Of a stretch of 64,000 nt of DNA, positions 54,926 through 64,000 are shown piece after piece. Under the pieces are notes generated by a model. The model saw only the letters and a program-made list of their open reading frames with translations. It ran no database searches and was not told the DNA's origin. Position 1 is the first letter of the stretch, and each line of letters starts with the position of its first letter. Source of the stretch: Nitrosospira multiformis (lineage in GTDB: Bacteria; Pseudomonadota; Gammaproteobacteria; Burkholderiales; Nitrosomonadaceae); contig NZ_QAOK01000006.1 in assembly GCF_003050865.1 (NCBI RefSeq), positions 78,100 through 142,099 of the forward strand. The letters are read 5' to 3'. A program made the position numbers and the translations under genes.

Positions 54926-56440
54926 TCAAGGCTCGGTCTTTGTTCGTTCATGATCCGCTGTATCCATCAGGTTTCCATCTGTTGGCGGGGGCTTGTTTTC
55001 CTGACTGCCCGCTTCCATTTGTCCTCTGATGCGATCAGCCTCCACCACCCATCCACCGCCGAGCGATTTATAGAGATCGACAAGAGAATTGAATACGCGT
55101 CCGCGGGTTTGAGCCTGGGTAGTTTCGGCTTCGAAGAGGGTGCGTTGGGCGTCAAGGACTTCGATGAAGCTGATATAGCCTTCGTCATAACGCAGCTGCG
55201 CCATCTCGAGATACGTGCGCGACGCCTCCACCCGCCGGGTTTGAGCAGCCAGTTCCGCTCGGTTCTTCTGCACTGCTATGAGGGAATCCTCAACTTCCCG
55301 AAACGCAATCTGAATTGCGCGCTGGTAACCCACGAGTGCCTGTTCATGCCGTGCTTCCGCCTGTTTTACCTGGCCTGCGATGCCTCCTGCGGTGAAGAGC
55401 GGGACGGAGGTCATCACGCCAAATGCTGCCATGTAGGCTGGGCCGGTAAACAGGGTTGCAAGCTGAGTGCTCGCGACTCCGAGCACGCCGGTGAGTGAAA
55501 TCCGCGGGAAGTAAAGGGCGCGGGCAGCCCCGATTTGTGCATTGGCCGAGATCAGGTTCTGCTCAGCCTCACGGAGATCGGGACGCCGCATAAGGAGTTC
55601 TGATGGAAGACCGGCGGATACCATGGGAAGTTCGAGCTTTGCGAGTTCGCGGCCCCGTGCAATCGGACCGGGATTGCGACCGAGCAATACTGCGAGTGCG
55701 TTCTCCTGCTGGGCGATGCTGGATTCAAGCGGGGGTATGGCGGCGACCGCGGTTTCATATTGTGACTCAATTTGAGCAAGCTCCAGTTGTGAAATCACGC
55801 CACCTTCGTAGCGCATCCGAAACACTTCTAGCGTGTCCCTTCGGGTGGCTGCAGTAGCCCGCGCGATCTCCAGTTGCCGATCCAGGATCAGAAGATTAAT
55901 GTAGGATGAGGCCACCGAGGTGACCAGGGTCAATATCGTGGCGCGCCGCGCCGCCTCTGAGGCAAACAGCTGATGGCGCGCAGCCTCCGAGAGACGCCTG
56001 ATGCGGCCCCAGATATCGATTTCCCAGTTCGCGTTTATGGATACCTGGTAATAGCTATAGTAAGGGTCAATGCCCCCCAGACCTCTTGGCCACACGAAGG
56101 CTGTCGAGCGCAACCTCTCCGCTGAGGCATTTCCCCCGATCTGCGGAAACAGCTCCGAGCGGGTGGCGCCATAGCGGCCCTGGAATTCTTCTATACGCGC
56201 AGTGGCGATGCGTATGTCCTTATTCTCAACAAGCGCGATCCTGATCAGTTCATTGAGAATGGGGTCTCCGAACCGCTCCCACCAGGCGGTATCGGCAATA
56301 TCTCTCGCGACTTTCTCTCCGAAACGGTATTTCTCCATTGTTTCTATTTCCGGTCGCCGATAATTCGGACCAAACATGCAGCCCTCTAATACAAAAGTCA
56401 GGGAAAGCAGGGACGCAAGTAGTGTCAGCCGAAATCGCAT
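54926..56440 (-). CDS. RND efflux outer-membrane factor (NodT/OprM family)
   Basis: Outer-membrane channel of a tripartite pump. From ATG at 56440 the product has 504 residues and a lipoprotein signal (LLASLLSLTFVLEGC). FGPNYRRPEIETMEKYRF opens the mature domain. Two OEP repeats follow, with IRIATARIEEFQGRYGATRS and VQKNRAELAAQTRRVEASRT, and the conserved YISFIEVLDAQRTLFEAET. The ATG lies one base after the stop of the pump gene. It is the last gene of the adaptor-pump-channel operon. Confidence 0.92.
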   Translation of the reverse strand: MRFRLTLLASLLSLTFVLEGCMFGPNYRRPEIETMEKYRFGEKVARDIADTAWWERFGDPILNELIRIALVENKDIRIATARIEEFQGRYGATRSELFPQIGGNASAERLRSTAFVWPRGLGGIDPYYSYYQVSINANWEIDIWGRIRRLSEAARHQLFASEAARRATILTLVTSVASSYINLLILDRQLEIARATAATRRDTLEVFRMRYEGGVISQLELAQIESQYETAVAAIPPLESSIAQQENALAVLLGRNPGPIARGRELAKLELPMVSAGLPSELLMRRPDLREAEQNLISANAQIGAARALYFPRISLTGVLGVASTQLATLFTGPAYMAAFGVMTSVPLFTAGGIAGQVKQAEARHEQALVGYQRAIQIAFREVEDSLIAVQKNRAELAAQTRRVEASRTYLEMAQLRYDEGYISFIEVLDAQRTLFEAETTQAQTRGRVFNSLVDLYKSLGGGWVVEADRIRGQMEAGSQENKPPPTDGNLMDTADHERTKTEP

Positions 56441-56441
56441 G

Positions 56442-59400
56442 TCAGTCTGGCAAAGGCTTGTTGCGTGGCTTATTACGGGAGTCATCCTCCATGCCGCCCC
56501 CTGGATCAGCGGGTAGCTTGCTTTTCGAGGATTCGTTTGTCGGAGGAGGTGTTCTGTCTTTGCCTCTTATCCTTGCCGTCAAGGTTTCGATCGCCCAGTA
56601 GAACATGGGGATAAAAAATATTGCGATGACGGTTGCCCCCAGCATGCCACCAACTACACCGGTACCGAGCGAAATCTTGCTATTTGCGGAGACTCCACTG
56701 GCGATCGCAAGAGGCACACAGCCCAGGGTAAAAGCAAGCGAGGTCATGATGATGGGGCGCAATCTGTCCCGCGCCGCATTGACAGCGGCCTCATAGAACG
56801 ATTGCCCCTGCGCGTGGTTCATCACAGCATATTCAAAAATCAGGATGGCATTCTTGGCGGAGAGCGCGATCAGTATGGTCAGTCCGATCTGGAAGTAGAT
56901 GTCATTGCTCAGGCCACGGAGAAAAATAGCGACCAGCGCACCAAACAGCGCAAACGGGACTGCTGTCAATACGCCAAGGGGCAATGTCCACTTCTCGTAC
57001 TGCGCGGCAAGGATAAGGAAAACCATGATCAGGCCGAAGACGAATACCAGCACGGATGAGCCGCCGGCCCTTTTCTCTTCGAAGGTCTGGCCGCTCCAGG
57101 CAATACCATAATCATCCGGCAGGATTTCATCCGCAGTTTGCTCCATTGCCGCAATCGCTTCCCCTGAACTGAAACCCGGTGCGGCCTCGGCCGTAATTTT
57201 TACCGCGGTGAAGTTGTTGAAACGCGTTACGATGTCCGGCGCCCGGTCAAAACGCACGGTCGCTACCGCATTGAGCGGGACCATGCTGCCATTCTGGCTG
57301 CGCACATACAGATAATTGATGTCCTCCGGTTTCATCCGCGAGGCGGGCTCACCCTGGATAATCACCTGGAACAGGCGGGCAAACTTTGTAAATTGCGATA
57401 CATAGAGTGATCCGAACATTGTCTGCATGGAGTTATATACCTCCTCCACGGGAACACCCAGTGTTTCCGCCTTTGCGCGGTCTACATCAAGGTATAGCAC
57501 TTGTGCCGAGGCGTTGTAGGTCGAGGTAATATTCGTCAGCTCGGGCCGCGTCTGGGCTTGTTTCACATATTCCTGTATCACCTGCGCAATCTGCTGGCTA
57601 TCATTGTCGCCCTTGCTCTGGATGTACATTTCCATCCCCCCGGTCGTCCCCAATCCCGGTATGGAGGGGGGATTGATCGGAAGAATGATGCCGCCGGGTA
57701 TATTGGAGAAGGCTTTTACAGCGCCTGTCATCAGGGCCGGCACGCCTTGGGTGTCGGCATTATCGTCGGCGTAGCGCTCTTCGAAGTCCTTGAGCCCCAC
57801 GAAGAATGTTGAAGCATTGCTCTTCATCTGGCCATCGAGCAGACTGAAGCCGTCGATGACCACGATGGATTTTGTGGCCGGATGCTTCATGAAGTATTCC
57901 GTGGCATGCCGGCTGACCTCAGCAGTACGGTCGAGCCCTGAAGCGTCGGGCATCAATACCACTCCCAGCAGCAAGCCCTGGTCTTCCGGGGGAAGGAATG
58001 AACCAGGAATGTGCTTGAACAGCCCGACGGCGAGAGCGATCATGCCGAAAAACAGCAGGAGCGCTACGATGTAGCGCTTGATTGCGAGCCGCACACTGCG
58101 GATATAGCCTTCTGTCATGCGCTCGAACCAGGTATCGAACCATTTGAAAAAGCCCCGTTTCTCGCCGTGACGAGGTTTTAGCATGAGGGCGGCAAGCGCG
58201 GGGGACAATGTCAGGGCCACGATACCGGAGAGCGCCACGGAGATCGCAATGGTGATCGCGAATTGCTTGTAGAGCTGTCCAGTGATACCGGGAATAAATC
58301 CTACCGGAACAAACACCGCGCATAGCACCAGGACGATGGCAATCAGCGCGCCGCCTACCTCATCCATCGCCTTCTTTGCCGCATCACGAGCAGACAGGCC
58401 AAGTTTGCTCATGTTGTGCTCGACCGCCTCGACGACGACAATCGCGTCGTCCACCACGATACCGATCGTGAGTATCATGCCGAACAGGGTGAGCATGTTG
58501 AGCGAAAAACCGAGTGCGGCCATACCGCTCCCGGCCCCGATTACCGAAATGGGCACGGCAATGATCGGAATCAGGGTGGCACGTAGGTTCTGGAGAAACA
58601 CGAACACAACGAGTACCACGAGCACCAGCGCTTCAAAGAAAGTCTCGATCACCGACGCGATGGAAGCACGCGTGAATGCAGTGGTATCCATGGTGATTTC
58701 GTACTCGATGCCTGGAGGAAATGATTTTTTCATCTCCTCCAGCGTTGCCCGCACGCCTTTTGAAACTTCCAACGCGTTGGCCCCCGGCTGCTGGTACACC
58801 ACCAGCACCGTCGCAGGCTTCCCTTGACGGGTGTTGCGAACTGCGTAAATCTTCTGACCCAATTCCGCATAGCCCACGTCTTTAAGCCGTACCATCGCAA
58901 CGCCCTGACTGGCGGCGCGAATAATGATGTTTTCGAATTCCGCTGGGGTGGTCAGACGGCTCTTGGTGGTAATGGCGAAGGACTGCTCGACGGGACGGGC
59001 CGTCGGGGCTTGGCCGATGCTGCCTACGGCATATTGTTCGTTTTGTGCCGCAACCGCTTGCTGCACATCCCCAGCCGTAATGCCAAGGGCCGCCATCCGG
59101 TCCGGTTTCAGCCAGATTCGCATCGCATAATCCGGTGTCCCCATGATGGTGGCCTGGCCCGCGCCGGGGATGCGCTTGATCGCATCCAGTATGAAAATAC
59201 TGGCGTAGTTGGAAACATAGACGGGCTCGTAACGTTCATCTGGTGAAAAGACCGAGATGACCATCATCATTGAGGCGGACTGTTTTTTTACCGCGACACC
59301 CTGCCTCTGCACTGAGGCAGGAAGCTGCGGGAGCGCCAGGCTTACACGATTCTGCACCTCTACTTGGGCGAGCGACGGGTTGGCGTCAATCTCGAAATAG

Positions 59401-59681
59401 ACGGACAGCGTCATGGCACCGGTTGACGAACTTGCAGAGGTCATGTACATCAGCTTATCGGCGCCGTTCACCTGCTGCTCGATGGGCGCCGCGACGTTTT
59501 GCGCTGCCACTTCGGCTGTTGCTCCTGGGTAGGTTGCCGTAACCGAGACTTCGACTGGTGTGATCTGGGGATACTGTGCGATAGGCAGGTTGTACATCGC
59601 CACGCCGCCCGCAAGCGTGATGATGATGGAGAGCACCGATGCGAAGACTGGCCTGTCGATACAGAAGTGGGAAATCTTCAT
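56442..59681 (-). CDS. RND multidrug efflux pump, HAE1 (AcrB-like) family
   Basis: Proton-driven inner-membrane pump of 1079 residues. MKISHFCIDRPVFASVLSII is the typical start. The proton-relay motif lies in GIVVDDAIVVVEAVEHN, with two acidic residues in helix 4. PVGFIPGITGQLYKQFAITI, GSFLPPEDQGLLLGVVLMPD and ALSAKNAILIFEYAV are further hallmarks. The length and the C-terminal tail (about 35 polar residues) fit the AcrB/MexB group. Substrates cannot be named. No repressor gene is adjacent. Confidence 0.95.
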   Translation of the reverse strand: MKISHFCIDRPVFASVLSIIITLAGGVAMYNLPIAQYPQITPVEVSVTATYPGATAEVAAQNVAAPIEQQVNGADKLMYMTSASSSTGAMTLSVYFEIDANPSLAQVEVQNRVSLALPQLPASVQRQGVAVKKQSASMMMVISVFSPDERYEPVYVSNYASIFILDAIKRIPGAGQATIMGTPDYAMRIWLKPDRMAALGITAGDVQQAVAAQNEQYAVGSIGQAPTARPVEQSFAITTKSRLTTPAEFENIIIRAASQGVAMVRLKDVGYAELGQKIYAVRNTRQGKPATVLVVYQQPGANALEVSKGVRATLEEMKKSFPPGIEYEITMDTTAFTRASIASVIETFFEALVLVVLVVFVFLQNLRATLIPIIAVPISVIGAGSGMAALGFSLNMLTLFGMILTIGIVVDDAIVVVEAVEHNMSKLGLSARDAAKKAMDEVGGALIAIVLVLCAVFVPVGFIPGITGQLYKQFAITIAISVALSGIVALTLSPALAALMLKPRHGEKRGFFKWFDTWFERMTEGYIRSVRLAIKRYIVALLLFFGMIALAVGLFKHIPGSFLPPEDQGLLLGVVLMPDASGLDRTAEVSRHATEYFMKHPATKSIVVIDGFSLLDGQMKSNASTFFVGLKDFEERYADDNADTQGVPALMTGAVKAFSNIPGGIILPINPPSIPGLGTTGGMEMYIQSKGDNDSQQIAQVIQEYVKQAQTRPELTNITSTYNASAQVLYLDVDRAKAETLGVPVEEVYNSMQTMFGSLYVSQFTKFARLFQVIIQGEPASRMKPEDINYLYVRSQNGSMVPLNAVATVRFDRAPDIVTRFNNFTAVKITAEAAPGFSSGEAIAAMEQTADEILPDDYGIAWSGQTFEEKRAGGSSVLVFVFGLIMVFLILAAQYEKWTLPLGVLTAVPFALFGALVAIFLRGLSNDIYFQIGLTILIALSAKNAILIFEYAVMNHAQGQSFYEAAVNAARDRLRPIIMTSLAFTLGCVPLAIASGVSANSKISLGTGVVGGMLGATVIAIFFIPMFYWAIETLTARIRGKDRTPPPTNESSKSKLPADPGGGMEDDSRNKPRNKPLPD

Positions 59682-59692
59682 GAACTAGCCTG

Positions 59693-61048
59693 TTATTCGG
59701 GCGGTTTTTCTCGAGAACCTCGAAATTGCTTTTCCGAAGGAGGCGCTCGATTTTCTGATCCACTTACCTGCAAATCAGGTGCTGATGGCAAGTCGCCTGG
59801 CTTGACTGACGCTTCTTCAGACGGCTCTGCAATGGAAGCGGCTGGAGTAGCGCTGGCCCCTGCTGCCGGCTTAGTCCCGGTTTGATCCCCGGAAGGAGTC
59901 AATGCATCGACGACTTTAATGGCTGTGCCGGGGGACAACCGGACAGCTCCGTCCACTACAACCCTTTCGCCTGCCACCAACCCATGGTTTATAAACCACC
60001 CATCGCCCTGCCAGTCCCCCACTTCAACGTCGCGCCGACCAACCTTGCCTTCCTTGTTGATCACCCACACATAATGGCTCTTTGCCCCTTGCAGTACCGA
60101 GCGTTGGGGCACCAAGACGCTGTTGGGACGCACGGCTCCCTTCAACTGGGCGCGCACGAATTGTCCCGGACGCAATACTCCCTCCGGATTGGTGAACTGG
60201 GTGCGAACCAGGAAGGTGCCGGTTTCCTCCGAAAATGAAGGTTCGCTGAAGTCGATATACCCGATATGGGGGAACAGCGATCCATCGGCGAGGGTAATCT
60301 GGACTTCGAAACGGTTAAGGGGCGGAAACTTGAGCAGGCCTCTTTCGATTTCACTCCGGTACTTGAGCATCTGGTTTTCGGAAACGCTGAATATGCCCCA
60401 GATTGGATCGATCTGATCCACATAAGTAAGCAGCCCGCCTTCCCCCGGACTCAGATAGCTGCCTTCATGCCTTAAACTGAAACTGGCCAGCCCGTGGAGC
60501 GGTGAACGGAGCGTTGTATAGCTGAGATTCAACTTTGCAGTTCGAACTTCTCCCTCTGCCGCAAGCACTGCCGCACTCGCCTGCTGCACAGCTCCTGTAG
60601 CGTCATCAAGATTTTTCTTGCTCAAGGCATTTTTTTCTGCGAGCGGCCTTACCCGCCTCAACGTTGCCTCAGCAACCTGGAGCCGTGCCTGTTGCTGCGC
60701 GAGCTGCCCTTCCGCAGACTGCAAGGCGGCCTCGAAGGGCTTCCGATCCATCTGGTACATCTTCTGCCCGGCCTGTACCACCTCGCCTTCCGTGTAGAGG
60801 CGCTTATCCAGGAACCCAGAAACCCTGGCGCGAATCTCGACGTGACGGGAACTCCGGGTCTCCGCCACGAATTCGAGCTCGATAGGATGATCTCGAGGCT
60901 CGATGCTGACTGCAGTGACCTCCGCAACGGGTGGGGGCTTTTCCTCCTGGGGCTCGCTGCAGCCTCCCGAAAAGGACAAAATGACGATGACGATAATCCG
61001 TCCAGGGTATTGCAGGGTTCGCAAAGGGGAAAAGAAGGAGTTAAGCAC
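59693..61048 (-). CDS. RND periplasmic adaptor (AcrA/MexA family)
   Basis: Membrane fusion protein linking pump and channel. The 451-residue product has a lipoprotein signal (IIVIVILSFSGGC). SSRHVEIRARVSGFLDKRLY begins the lipoyl half, a coiled-coil hairpin follows (AEGQLAQQQARLQVAEATLR), then beta-barrel blocks LRPGQFVRAQLKGAVRPNSV and LVPQRSVLQGAKSHYVWVI. The last 70 residues form a Pro/Ala/Ser-rich tail not usual in this family. The start is GTG (61048) without a strong ribosome-binding site. It leads the operon. Confidence 0.92.
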   Translation of the reverse strand: MLNSFFSPLRTLQYPGRIIVIVILSFSGGCSEPQEEKPPPVAEVTAVSIEPRDHPIELEFVAETRSSRHVEIRARVSGFLDKRLYTEGEVVQAGQKMYQMDRKPFEAALQSAEGQLAQQQARLQVAEATLRRVRPLAEKNALSKKNLDDATGAVQQASAAVLAAEGEVRTAKLNLSYTTLRSPLHGLASFSLRHEGSYLSPGEGGLLTYVDQIDPIWGIFSVSENQMLKYRSEIERGLLKFPPLNRFEVQITLADGSLFPHIGYIDFSEPSFSEETGTFLVRTQFTNPEGVLRPGQFVRAQLKGAVRPNSVLVPQRSVLQGAKSHYVWVINKEGKVGRRDVEVGDWQGDGWFINHGLVAGERVVVDGAVRLSPGTAIKVVDALTPSGDQTGTKPAAGASATPAASIAEPSEEASVKPGDLPSAPDLQVSGSENRAPPSEKQFRGSREKPPE

Positions 61049-61305
61049 AGTAATGATGAAGATTCCCGGATTATGTTATATCCGTTCTTAACCCCTTCTT
61101 TCTGAGAAGCTATGCGAGAAGCTTTCTGTTCGAACAGCTTCCACCTTCGCCTGTTCGCATTCGAGGGCTATTCTTTCAATTGCCCCTCGGCACCTCGCTC
61201 CTGCTTTCTAGCCCGGCATTGCTCATCCTCGACCTATGCATACTCCGCCTTGAACTGGAGAGACAGGCATTGCCAGTACAGATTTCATTTCAATTAGATT
61301 TCGAT

Positions 61306-61707
61306 TCATGCTGATCCACTGAGGGCTTCCTGCAGCCTTTTCTCCTGTCCGGGAGAGAGTGAAGTGCGAAGTAACTTGCCTTTCACGCCTGAAAGTTCAG
61401 CCAGGACCTTCTCCGGCTGAGCTTTATGGAAAAGAAGGAAAAGCCCGGACGAATTGTTGGGGAAGGTTTCAGCAAGCGACTTGATGAAATCATCATCGAT
61501 CCCATAATCAGTCAGGAAACCTGCGAGGGCACCGGTACTGGCACCGAGAGCGCTGCCCCCAGCGAAGCCCACAAGGGGCTCGAGGAACACAACCCCCTCC
61601 TCACCAGCCAGGTACTCCCTGGGCAACATATAAAGCTTGGATAGAACATGATCGGCTTCTTCGGGATCCTTGAGTCCCAATGCAATTATTTCCGCTTTTT
61701 CCGACAT
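61306..61707 (-). CDS. DUF1269-family protein
   Basis: A 133-residue protein: MSEKAEIIALGLKDPEEADH, a glycine-rich hydrophobic stretch (VGFAGGSALGASTGALAGFL) and a C-terminal LFLLFHKAQPEKVLAELSGV. This split ferredoxin-like fold with an inserted membrane hairpin is the DUF1269 pattern. AGGAGGAG before the ATG at 61707 decides the start over a longer frame to 61758. Function unknown; relatives are often stress induced. It resembles in layout the protein at 33673. Confidence 0.75.
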   Translation of the reverse strand: MSEKAEIIALGLKDPEEADHVLSKLYMLPREYLAGEEGVVFLEPLVGFAGGSALGASTGALAGFLTDYGIDDDFIKSLAETFPNNSSGLFLLFHKAQPEKVLAELSGVKGKLLRTSLSPGQEKRLQEALSGSA

Positions 61708-61815
61708 CTTTTTCTCCTCCTGAGGGCCCACTCGATGGTAGAAGGTAGCAAAGCGCACTTACTTTGCACTTTAAAGTCGCGCTTGGCTCAGGATAGAAGC
61801 GCGGTTGAAACTTGA

Positions 61816-62130
61816 ATGATTGGAAGTAGTTATAGGGGCCGTGGCAGCTTCCCGTCCGTTCGGTGGCACACGTTGGAAAGGAGCCGGCTCATAGAGCAAC
61901 AAGACAGCGGCCAGATCAACGGCGCGGAAGCAAACGAGATCATCCTGCTAAACAGCCATGACGGGAGCAGTTCCTACCAGATGATGGCCGGAATGTTCCG
62001 TTTTGTGTGCGCCAATGGAATGGTATGCGGAGATACCTTACACGATGTTCGCGTGCGGCATAACGGCGATGCCGTGAACACTATCATCGATGGAGCATAT
62101 ACTTTGCTGGAGAGTTTCGAGCGCTGCAGG
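61816..62130 (+). pseudogene. DUF932 (plasmid/phage-type) fragment
   Basis: The frame contains EANEIILLNSHDGSSSYQMM, AGMFRFVCANGMVCGD and the following VRVRHNGDAVNTIIDGAYTL, the core of DUF932 proteins carried by plasmids and phages. The N-terminal third and the C-terminus are missing, and the frame continues only as antisense of the ATP-grasp gene. It marks a past mobile-element insertion. Confidence 0.65.
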
Positions 62131-62139
62131 TCAGGTCTG

Positions 62140-63513
62140 TCACGGTTTTTCCGTTTGCGTTCCCCGCGAACTATCGGCGCTCTTCTGGGCGCCCGCTGCA
62201 AGTGCATGCTGCGCCTCGACGGTACGCTTCAGATTGAATGCCAGAAGTTTTCCCAGCCTCTGATTGCCCAGAGGCATGCCTTCCACCCGCTGGATAATGT
62301 CCAGATCGGGCGCCTTGTTGGCTTCCATGATGCATGGACCACTGTCGAGCAAAGCAACATCCCATCCGATGACAACCTGGTCAGAAAACGCGGCGTCATG
62401 CGCATATTGCACCAGATCGACCGACTCAAACCAGCACGGCAGCTTGCGACCTTGGATCTGCGCCCCGGTTTCGGAATGTTGCTCATACCATCCCTCCGTC
62501 GTGGCTCCCCAGGCTCCGCGCGTGCCCCTTCCCAGCGTACCGGTGGAGATGTCGACATTGGCTGCAATACCCCCAGCGTGAAAGTTATCGACGACGACCA
62601 GCTTGCTTCGCGCCATGCGAAAAGCCGCATTGGTCACTTCGAACTCCCCCTTTTCGTTACGGCATGTCATCACGCGAACGGTGGAAAGTGTCCCATTGGA
62701 CAGATCGGCAATCTCACGGTGACTCACAAGCCGCGGCTGCACCAGGAAAGCCCTGTGCCGCGATGCGTGCCGCAGCCGCTCCAACACTTGACTTCCGGTA
62801 GCAACCTCCCCGTCATTGCGCCGGAAGTGCCCGGAACCAAGATAATCCCAGCGCGTGGCCTTTTTCCCCCCCTGACCGTGCACCGGCTTTATGAAGAGAT
62901 CGCGCTCGGGTAATTCGGGCAGTTCCGGTAGTTCCGGCAAACCCCCATCAACCGCTGTAATCTTTTCTTGTGCCACATTAAAAAAAACGGGGGCAGTTGT
63001 GATTCCATGCTCGCGGCAGCGGGCACGAAAGCGCGCCTTATCCTTTATGGAGTTGGTGCTGCGTTCTGCGGGAACAGGGAGACCACCGTTGTTGTCGCGC
63101 AGGAAGCGATAGAGTCCCGCTTTCGTCTCAAGCCTGTTCAGATACTCCCCTGCATGCAGTTTCTTGTCATCGTCATGCAGTTCGAAAATGTAATACCATG
63201 GAGGCAGAATCGCAAAGCGTATCGCAAGCCCGATCTGCTCCCGGATCTGCCGGATCAACCCTTTCCCTGTCCGCTTCTTGATAGCGCGACCATTGATCGC
63301 TGTGAAAACCGCTACCAGCACAGCAAGTATGAACGGCACGAACGGCAACGCCACAAGCATGATGATCCGATCGCTGAGTGCCTCCTTGCTCCAGACCTCG
63401 CGCTGAATGCAGCGGTGGATATACATTGCCGGCGAACCGTCGTCCGGCAACCGGGTGAAGATCCACGCCGCACCGCTCAAATCCCGGGTTATTCTGTCAA
63501 TAATCAAAGTCAC
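62140..63513 (-). CDS. Sugar-transfer-associated ATP-grasp protein
   Basis: A 457-residue protein with an N-terminal region containing one hydrophobic stretch (IIMLVALPFVPFILAVLVAV) and a C-terminal ATP-grasp domain of the sugar-transfer-associated type. Blocks are RDLFIKPVHGQGGKKATRWD, SNGTLSTVRVMTCRNEKGEF, GGIAANVDISTGTLGRGTRG and a metal site in LLDSGPCIMEANKAPDLDI. A small tandem repeat ELPELPELPE sits before the ATP-binding lysine. Relatives lie in polysaccharide or capsule loci. Substrate unknown; no glycan genes are nearby. Confidence 0.8.
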   Translation of the reverse strand: MTLIIDRITRDLSGAAWIFTRLPDDGSPAMYIHRCIQREVWSKEALSDRIIMLVALPFVPFILAVLVAVFTAINGRAIKKRTGKGLIRQIREQIGLAIRFAILPPWYYIFELHDDDKKLHAGEYLNRLETKAGLYRFLRDNNGGLPVPAERSTNSIKDKARFRARCREHGITTAPVFFNVAQEKITAVDGGLPELPELPELPERDLFIKPVHGQGGKKATRWDYLGSGHFRRNDGEVATGSQVLERLRHASRHRAFLVQPRLVSHREIADLSNGTLSTVRVMTCRNEKGEFEVTNAAFRMARSKLVVVDNFHAGGIAANVDISTGTLGRGTRGAWGATTEGWYEQHSETGAQIQGRKLPCWFESVDLVQYAHDAAFSDQVVIGWDVALLDSGPCIMEANKAPDLDIIQRVEGMPLGNQRLGKLLAFNLKRTVEAQHALAAGAQKSADSSRGTQTEKP

Positions 63514-63598
63514 TGGCGATTTTCACCGCCCTCCATAATGCGTTGCCGTAATCCACTGCTCCGCTTCAGATGCCAGAGCAAAAGCAGAACTTTGAAGT

Positions 63599-63877
63599 TC
63601 ATGCAGTCAGATCAGCACGAAAATCCGCCACACAGCGCAACATTGAATCCAGGCGCTGCGCATGAGACAAGGCGAGGCCCGCTTTCTCGTGCCGCCGAAC
63701 AGTCTCGTCACTCAATCCACCCAATTGGATACCGAATTCAACGGCTGTCAGCATGATTGAGGGATTGACCCACAAGGATGATGCCACTTGTGTCGTCCCT
63801 ACTTTAGCATGTTTCGCCACGTCGACTAGCAGCCCCACCTGTTGAGCAACGCGCATGTCAATAACCTGTTCCAACAA
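63599..63877 (-). CDS. Unrecognised small ORF at right edge
   Basis: A frame of about 92 residues from a TTG, and open further upstream to about 63946. The composition is protein-like (LLVDVAKHAKVGTTQVASSL, FGIQLGGLSDETVRRHEKAG) and it ends RCVADFRADLTA. No ribosome-binding site fixes the start. No family recognised; it could be the end of a regulator or a mobile-element gene. Confidence 0.35.
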   Translation of the reverse strand: MLEQVIDMRVAQQVGLLVDVAKHAKVGTTQVASSLWVNPSIMLTAVEFGIQLGGLSDETVRRHEKAGLALSHAQRLDSMLRCVADFRADLTA

Positions 63878-64000
63878 TGTGAGAACATTCTCTCCGAGTC
63901 CTTGGACTACTGCTTTCAGGCTTTGCAGTATGAGGGAACCCAGCTGCGCTGAATTATATGTGCAGGCAATTGATTAAAATCAAAGGTAATACCGTCCTTG

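Overview
The window is a stretch of chromosome from a betaproteobacterium, most likely an ammonia oxidiser of the Nitrosomonadaceae (Nitrosospira-like). This rests on protein family content and gene order: kdsC-lptCAB-rpoN-hpf-hprK-rapZ, gmk-rpoZ-rsh, and thiS-thiG-trmB. It is an inference from recognition, not from a database search.

Positions 1 to about 32.1 kb are dense core genome. From left to right: fadE (its end lies outside the window), a BON-domain lipoprotein, miaA, a DAHP synthase, a BtuF-like periplasmic binding protein and ispH. Next comes a long forward cluster for lipopolysaccharide export (kdsC, lptC, lptA, lptB), sigma-54 (rpoN), ribosome hibernation (hpf) and PTS/RNA-linked control (hprK, rapZ), then ubiX. 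A reverse block follows: tRNA-Gly(CCC), an AsmA-family gene, mutY and a 5-formyl-THF cyclo-ligase gene. After it come thiS-thiG-trmB, reverse hemW and rdgB-rph, forward yicC, trxC, gmk-rpoZ-rsh, and reverse metH.

From about 32.1 to 50 kb the window is accessory. It holds a possible sigma-54 promoter, an antitoxin-like HTH gene overlapping a secreted nuclease gene, low-complexity secreted proteins, a decayed ParD-like antitoxin, topoisomerase IB and a flavin amine-oxidase-like protein. The most interesting part is 39.4-46.5 kb. It contains a PEGLP-type P-type ATPase with an N-terminal HMA2-like module, a divergent S-adenosylmethionine synthetase overlapping it by 4 bases, a free HMA2 protein, a protein made of seven 22-residue repeats, and a second HMA2-like membrane protein overlapping a DUF5132 gene. 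I propose this as an uncharacterised membrane or metal-related system. Small lipoproteins and a repeat-tailed secreted protein follow.

From about 50 to 55 kb gene decay is prominent: an aldo/keto reductase tail, an FMN reductase with a frameshift and a stop, an NAD(P)-binding reductase with a one-base frameshift, and an NDH-2 N-terminal fragment. An intact M20 amidohydrolase gene and a TRIC/YicG-family gene lie among them. Positions 54.9-61.0 kb encode a complete tripartite RND efflux pump (adaptor, AcrB-like pump, outer-membrane factor) in one reverse operon. The right end has a DUF1269 protein, a DUF932 fragment, a sugar-transfer-associated ATP-grasp protein and an unrecognised small ORF.
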